Source of the DNA: Acidaminococcus massiliensis
GTDB taxonomy: Bacteria; Bacillota; Negativicutes; Acidaminococcales; Acidaminococcaceae
DNA length: 64,000 bases
Assembly: GCF_900095825.1 (NCBI RefSeq)
Contig: NZ_LT608315.1
Coordinates: forward strand, 2,312,721 to 2,376,720
Direction: 5' to 3'
Below, in pieces: positions 60,012 through 64,000 of this stretch (position 1 is the stretch's first letter; each line of letters begins with the position of its first letter). Both the position numbers and the translations under genes were made by a program. Under the pieces are notes generated by a model that saw only the letters and a program-made list of their open reading frames with translations, made no database searches and was not told where the DNA came from.

Positions 60012-60040
60012 ATTGTACAGTATATTACAGGTATTGTCAA
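60012..60040 (-). promoter_or_regulatory. Promoter of rplM-rpsI
   Basis: On the minus strand TTGACA (60040-60035) and TACAAT (60017-60012) are spaced by 17 bases. The -35 box overlaps the end of the ROK gene. Confidence 0.75.
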
Positions 60041-60936
60041 CTTTTTTTCTTTTCTCTGGCCAGGAAGTTATACAGGGCTCCGATCAGCCCTGCATCGTTC
60101 CCCAGACCAGCGAAAGCTACGGTGGTTCCCTCCAGGACCACAGGCAGCAATTCCTTCTTCAGGCTGTCCCGGAGCATCGGTTCCAACAGGTCTTCCTGGG
60201 CCATGATGCCTCCTCCCAGGATCACCCACTGGGGATTCAGCAGGTAACAGATCGCCGCAATGCCCGTGGCCCATTGATGGACGGTCTCCCGGAGCAGCCG
60301 GTGGAGCGGTTTATCCCCGTGGCGGACCATTTCGCAGAGCAGCTTCCCGTTCAGGGTTTCCGGTTCCACCCCTTTCAGCCGGGCCGCTTTCCGGATCAAG
60401 GCGGTCACCGAGGCGCCTTCTTCCCAGGGGATCCGGCTCCCCAGTTTGGCCTGGCCCGCCTCTCCAGCGGTGAAACAGTGGCCGGGCCACAGCCTGCCGT
60501 CCCATACGAAAGCGCCGCCGATGCCGGTGCCGATGGTGATGCAGAACAGGCTTTTCGCTCCCCGTCCGTTCCCCAGCCAGTATTCTCCCAGAGCAGCCGC
60601 ATTCACATCATTTTCCACCCAGCAGGGCAGCTGCAGCCGGCGGGAAACCAGCTGCACCAGATTGACCCCGGTGAGCCCCGGAAAATGAGGTGCAGCGTGG
60701 ATCACTTCCCCGGTCTGGGGATTGATCATCCCCGCCATGGAAATGGCCGCCCCCTGGACTTTGAAATACTTCTGGTAGGAGCCGATCAGCCCCATCACCT
60801 GGTCCAGGAAGGCATCCACCCCGTCCTTGGCGATGCAATTGGGGAGGCTGTCCTTGTTGAACAGTCTCCCTCTGCTGTCTGCCAGGCCGTATTTGATGGC
60901 GGTGCCACCGATATCCAGGCAGATGTATTTATCCAT
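60037..60936 (-). CDS. ROK family sugar kinase
   Basis: ROK kinases phosphorylate glucose or amino sugars such as N-acetylmannosamine. The 299-residue product has the ATP-phosphate loop LDIGGTAIKYGLAD (~7-20), the catalytic Asp in WVENDVNAAALGEYW (~108-122), and ITIGTGIGGAFVWDGRL (~135-151). The usual zinc-binding CxCGxxGC segment is not present: after TAGEAGQAKLG the sequence runs to IPWEEGASV without cysteines. So this is a zinc-free subtype, as in some bacterial ROK kinases. It starts 4 bases after the gltX stop, implying coupling. The sugar cannot be named. Confidence 0.88.
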   Translation of the reverse strand: MDKYICLDIGGTAIKYGLADSRGRLFNKDSLPNCIAKDGVDAFLDQVMGLIGSYQKYFKVQGAAISMAGMINPQTGEVIHAAPHFPGLTGVNLVQLVSRRLQLPCWVENDVNAAALGEYWLGNGRGAKSLFCITIGTGIGGAFVWDGRLWPGHCFTAGEAGQAKLGSRIPWEEGASVTALIRKAARLKGVEPETLNGKLLCEMVRHGDKPLHRLLRETVHQWATGIAAICYLLNPQWVILGGGIMAQEDLLEPMLRDSLKKELLPVVLEGTTVAFAGLGNDAGLIGALYNFLAREKKKS

Positions 60937-60940
60937 GGTT

Positions 60941-62407
60941 TCAGCCCTGTGCTTGGATGAAGGTGATGGCCTTTTCCAGCCGTTCCAGGGTCTTTTCCCG
61001 GCCCAGCAGCACCATCACATCGAACATGCCCGGGCTGAAGGTCCGGCCCGTAAGAGCCAGACGGGTGGGATGGATCACTTTGCCCAGAGAGAGCCCCAGT
61101 TCTTCCGCCAGCTTGTTGTAGCAGGCTTCCGTGGTCGCCAGGTCGAATACCGGCAGGGCAGCCAGGGCATCATGGGCCTTCTGGAGCAGATCCGCAGCTT
61201 CCGGCTTGAAGGATTTGGCCACACCTTTGGGATCATAGCTGTCCACGTCCTCAAAGAAATAGCGGGAACCTTCCGCCAGTTCCACCAGGGTCTTCACCCG
61301 CACCCGGACCACGTCCACCAGATGGTCGAAGTAGGCTTGATGAGCGGGCAGATAATCATCGTCGATGAGCCCGGCTGCCTTGAAGAAGGGTACCGCTGCA
61401 TCGGCGATTTCCCGCAGGGGCAGGCTGGAAAGGTACTGGCCGTTGAGCCAGGTGAGTTTCTTCACATCATAGATAGCAGCCTTCTTGGACATCTTGCTGA
61501 AGTCGAAAGCTTTCACCGTATCTTCCAGGGAGAAGATCTCCTGGTCGTTGCCGGGAGCCCAGCCCAACAGGGTCAGGTAGTTGATGATGGCTTCGTGGAG
61601 ATAGCCCTTGTCACGGAACTCTTCCACAGAAGTGGCCCCGTGGCGTTTGCTCAGTTTGCTCCGGTCCGGTGCCAGGATCATGGGCATATGGCCGAATTCC
61701 GGTGCCTTCCAGCCCAGGGCATCGTAGATCACCAGCTGTTTAGGCGTGTTGGTCAGGTGTTCTTCCGCCCGCAGCACATGGGTCATGCCCATAAGATGGT
61801 CGTCCACCACCACGGCAAAGTTGTAGGTGGGGATCCCGTTGGATTTCATGATGACGAAATCATCGAACTGGTCCCAGTTGAAGGTCACATCTCCATGGAT
61901 CATATCATGGACGGTAATGGATCCTTCCTGAGGCAGCTTGATCCGGACAGAATGGGGTTCCCCGGCCGCCACTCTCTTCTTGGCTTCTTCCGGATCCAGG
62001 GCCCGGCAGACCCCGGCATAATGGAAAGGCTGCTTTTTCTTCCGCTGTTCTTCCCGCTGGGCTTCCAGATCGGCAGCGGAGCAGAAGCAGTAGTAGGCCT
62101 TGCCCTCGTCCACCAGCTGCTGGCAGTACTTCCGGTACAGATCCAGCCGTTCAAACTGGTAATAAGGACCATGTTCCCCCCCTACTTCCGGGCCTTCATC
62201 CCAATCCAGGCCCAGCCATTTCAGGCTGGTGATGATCTGGGAGACGGAATCTTCCTTCAGCCGGTCCCGGTCCGTATCTTCGATCCGCAGGATCATCTTC
62301 CCGCCCTGGCTCCGGGCAAACAGCCAGTTGAACAGAGCCGTCCGGGCCCCGCCGATATGCAGATACCCCGTAGGACTGGGGGCAAAACGTACACGTACTT
62401 CACTCAT
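60941..62407 (-). CDS. gltX: Glutamyl-tRNA synthetase
   Basis: GltX charges tRNA-Glu, and tRNA-Gln where an amidotransferase exists. The 488-residue product is a class I enzyme with VRFAPSPTGYLHIGGARTAL carrying the HIGH motif as HIGG, the EDTD stretch RIEDTDRDR, and the KMSKS motif as KLSKRHGATSVEEF (~245-258). The ATG at 62407 has GGAGAGG upstream, and a GTG nine bases earlier overlaps it. It is cotranscribed with the DEAD-box helicase upstream and the ROK kinase downstream. Confidence 0.96.
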   Translation of the reverse strand: MSEVRVRFAPSPTGYLHIGGARTALFNWLFARSQGGKMILRIEDTDRDRLKEDSVSQIITSLKWLGLDWDEGPEVGGEHGPYYQFERLDLYRKYCQQLVDEGKAYYCFCSAADLEAQREEQRKKKQPFHYAGVCRALDPEEAKKRVAAGEPHSVRIKLPQEGSITVHDMIHGDVTFNWDQFDDFVIMKSNGIPTYNFAVVVDDHLMGMTHVLRAEEHLTNTPKQLVIYDALGWKAPEFGHMPMILAPDRSKLSKRHGATSVEEFRDKGYLHEAIINYLTLLGWAPGNDQEIFSLEDTVKAFDFSKMSKKAAIYDVKKLTWLNGQYLSSLPLREIADAAVPFFKAAGLIDDDYLPAHQAYFDHLVDVVRVRVKTLVELAEGSRYFFEDVDSYDPKGVAKSFKPEAADLLQKAHDALAALPVFDLATTEACYNKLAEELGLSLGKVIHPTRLALTGRTFSPGMFDVMVLLGREKTLERLEKAITFIQAQG

Positions 62408-62440
62408 GGTTAGCACCTCTCCATTTTTACTTGCTTTTCT

Positions 62441-63694
62441 TTATTTTTCTTTCTTTTTCTGTTTCCGGGACGCTTCCGCGTATTTGGTCCCCCGTTTGTT
62501 GGGACCCACAGCGCTCTTGCCCCGTTTGGGCACCCGTTTCTTCTTGGGGCGCACCGGCTTCACCGTCCGCCGGACTTTTTCTCCTGCCAGGTTCTGCCGT
62601 TCCAGGGTAATGGCCAGCTTCTTTTCCAGGTTCTGGAGCCACCGGGTCTCATCGGCGGTGTAGAAGGTGATGGCCGTCCCTTCGCTGCCGGCCCGTCCGG
62701 TCCGTCCGATCCGGTGTACATACCAGTCAGGATCGTGGGGGATATCGTAATTCACCACCTGGGTGATGCCTTCCACATCCAGGCCCCGGGCGGCGATATC
62801 GCTGGCCACCAAAATCTGGAGCTTGGCCTTCCGGAAGTTTTCCATCACCTGGCGCCGCTTGGTCTGGGACATATCCCCATGGAGCACATCCACATTGAAG
62901 CCTTCGCCATAGAGCCAGTCGGACAGTTCCACGGCCCGCTCCTTGCTGCAGCAGAACACCAGCATCAGGAAGGGATTGTACCGGCGGATCAGGGATGCCA
63001 GGGCCTCCTTCTTGTGCTCTTCGCTGACCTTGATGCAGATCTGGTGGATGGTGGAAGCGGTGGCTTCCTGGGGAGCGATGTCGATGACCATAGGATTGGT
63101 GGTGAGTTTCCGGCTCAGCTTCCGGACTTCCTCATCCAGGGTGGCGGAACAGACCATGGTCTGATGGACCTGGGGCATCAGTCCCAAGAGAGTCTCGATA
63201 TCCTCTCCGAAGCCCTGGCGAAGCATCTCGTCCACTTCGTCCAGTACCAGGTATTTCACCCCGCCCAGGCTGGTGTTGCCTTTCCGCAGGTGGTCCAGCA
63301 GCCGTCCCGGAGTTCCCACCAGCACCTGGGCCTTGTGGCCGATTTTCCGTTTCTCTTCTTCGAAATCCCGTCCGCCGCTCACCGTCAGGGTATAGATTCC
63401 AGTATCCCCGTCCAGTTTCCGGATCTCGCCAGCCGTCTGCTGGGCCAGTTCCCGGGTAGGGGAAAGGATCAGGGCCTGGACGAATTCTTTTTTCGGGTCT
63501 ACTTTATCGAACAGGGGGATCACAAAGGACAGGGTCTTCCCCACCCCTGTCTGGGCACGGGCGATCACGTCCCGCCCGTTCAAAAGAGCCGGGATAGCAC
63601 GCTCCTGCACAGGCGTCGGGATATCTTTTCCAGTCCGGTGGAGTTTGTCCACCATTGCATCATTCACTTTCAGCTGGGCAAAGCCTGCCGCCAT
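62441..63694 (-). CDS. DEAD-box-type RNA helicase
   Basis: This 417-residue helicase shows the Q motif FAQLKVNDAMVDKLHRTGKD, motif I ARAQTGVGKT (~46-55), motif Ia PTRELAQQT, motif II as DEVD (LVLDEVDEML, ~150-159) rather than DEAD, motif III SAT, and the C-terminal ARGLDVEGITQVVNYD and HRIGRTGRAG. The C-terminus (~residues 370-417) is Lys/Arg-rich and likely binds RNA. It probably acts in ribosome assembly or mRNA decay. The ATG at 63694 has GAGAGGAG upstream. First of the helicase-gltX-ROK group. Confidence 0.93.
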   Translation of the reverse strand: MAAGFAQLKVNDAMVDKLHRTGKDIPTPVQERAIPALLNGRDVIARAQTGVGKTLSFVIPLFDKVDPKKEFVQALILSPTRELAQQTAGEIRKLDGDTGIYTLTVSGGRDFEEEKRKIGHKAQVLVGTPGRLLDHLRKGNTSLGGVKYLVLDEVDEMLRQGFGEDIETLLGLMPQVHQTMVCSATLDEEVRKLSRKLTTNPMVIDIAPQEATASTIHQICIKVSEEHKKEALASLIRRYNPFLMLVFCCSKERAVELSDWLYGEGFNVDVLHGDMSQTKRRQVMENFRKAKLQILVASDIAARGLDVEGITQVVNYDIPHDPDWYVHRIGRTGRAGSEGTAITFYTADETRWLQNLEKKLAITLERQNLAGEKVRRTVKPVRPKKKRVPKRGKSAVGPNKRGTKYAEASRKQKKKEK

Positions 63695-63930
63695 GGGATC
63701 ATCTCCTCTCATTTTTCAATCGTACCCTTTATTATAGCGTAAAAAACGGAGGAAGGGAAGGAAATGAGGATCAAAGAAGTCAGACAAAGCCCTCTGGACG
63801 GCCGGGACGGGCTCCCCTGCGGGTAGCCCCTACCACGTTGGAGTCAGAGATGCAACGGAAAATCATAGAAATCGGGTTGTCGAAGATTCCGTTTCTATGA
63901 CCGTTAGATCGGACGTTCGATTGCAACGGT
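63695..63930. other. Intergenic region with unexplained GC-rich motif and hairpins
   Basis: These 236 bases carry the helicase leader, then from ~63776 an unusual GC-rich stretch: GGGCTCCCCTGCGGGTAGCCC forms GGGCT/AGCCC. Nearby is a longer imperfect stem CATAGAAA-TCGG/CCGTTTCTATG at 63866-63900. The 40 bases 63791-63830 match the ISLre2 3' region on the opposite strand. No gene is convincing. Confidence 0.5.
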
Positions 63931-64000
63931 GTAGACCAACTATATAAAGTCAAGCCAATTTTAAAATAAATTTCAGTTGCTATGGATCTTGGCAAAAGGG
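63931..64000 (-). mobile_element. Second IS110-family copy, right end only (continues past the window)
   Basis: These 70 bases, from GTAGACCAACTATATAAAGT to the window end, are identical to 55905-55974 and stop matching immediately to the left. The orientation is the same as copy 1. Confidence 0.85.

Noticed and set aside
63780..63995. 71-codon minus-strand ORF at the window end
   Set aside because: It starts inside the IS110 right end and runs out into unrelated flanking sequence.
1..64000. CRISPR array
   Set aside because: No regularly spaced direct repeats with unique spacers were seen anywhere. The short GTCACTGG units are contiguous tandem arms of the MITE-like repeat.

Overview
The window looks like a chromosomal segment of a Negativicutes bacterium (a diderm Firmicute), most likely an Acidaminococcaceae relative. 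The evidence is a Firmicutes-style gene order (ylxM-ffh-rpsP-khpA-ylqD-rimM-trmD, sufCBDSU) together with outer-membrane proteins: an SLH-domain porin, a trimeric YadA-like adhesin and a Wzi-like beta-barrel. Core genes are GC-rich with strong AGGAGG-type ribosome sites. The genus is an inference.

Layout. 1-14.2 kb is housekeeping, mostly on the minus strand: the SRP/rpsP/tRNA-modification operon, thiE-thiD, transketolase, a broken DMT permease, an EF-G paralogue, a TVP38 membrane protein, recG, and rpmB on the plus strand. 14.2-25 kb holds a zinc-ribbon protein, an orphan glucose-type PTS EIIA, pnp, the suf Fe-S operon and gntP with a divergent WYL regulator. Two inverted copies of a ~270 bp MITE-like repeat flank pnp-suf. 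26.2-33.9 kb is visibly more AT-rich and carries an NCS1 permease, SLH porin, PucR regulator, YitT protein, M20 dipeptidase and M29/NicX-like enzyme. 33.9-45 kb has a nonsense-interrupted YfcC transporter with an M20D amidohydrolase, three leucine tRNAs, a lytic transglycosylase, coaE-mutM-polA, an aminotransferase and an AGCS symporter. 45-55.7 kb has nhaC with an IS3-family element in its terminator, a MetQ lipoprotein, VanZ, the YadA adhesin, an ABC-2 exporter under a palindrome-bearing consensus promoter, and the Wzi-like protein. 55.8-59 kb is a nested transposon: an IS110-family element inside an ISLre2-family element that has a 9-bp target duplication. 59-63.7 kb returns to housekeeping (rpsI-rplM, ROK kinase, gltX, DEAD-box helicase). 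The window ends at the first 70 bp of a second IS110 copy.

The most interesting system is the IS110 element. Upstream of its recombinase lies a ~210-nt non-coding region that folds on paper like a bridge RNA. It has a 5' hairpin and two closed loops whose internal segments resemble the reconstructed target and the element's own ends. A CT core is consistent at both ends. Joining the ends would create a TTGACT-17 bp-TATAAT promoter reading into this RNA. Next to it, the 3' part of the ISLre2 element is a ~350-nt GC-rich, hairpin-rich, apparently non-coding stretch that I do not recognise, and a 40-nt part of it recurs beside the second IS110 copy.
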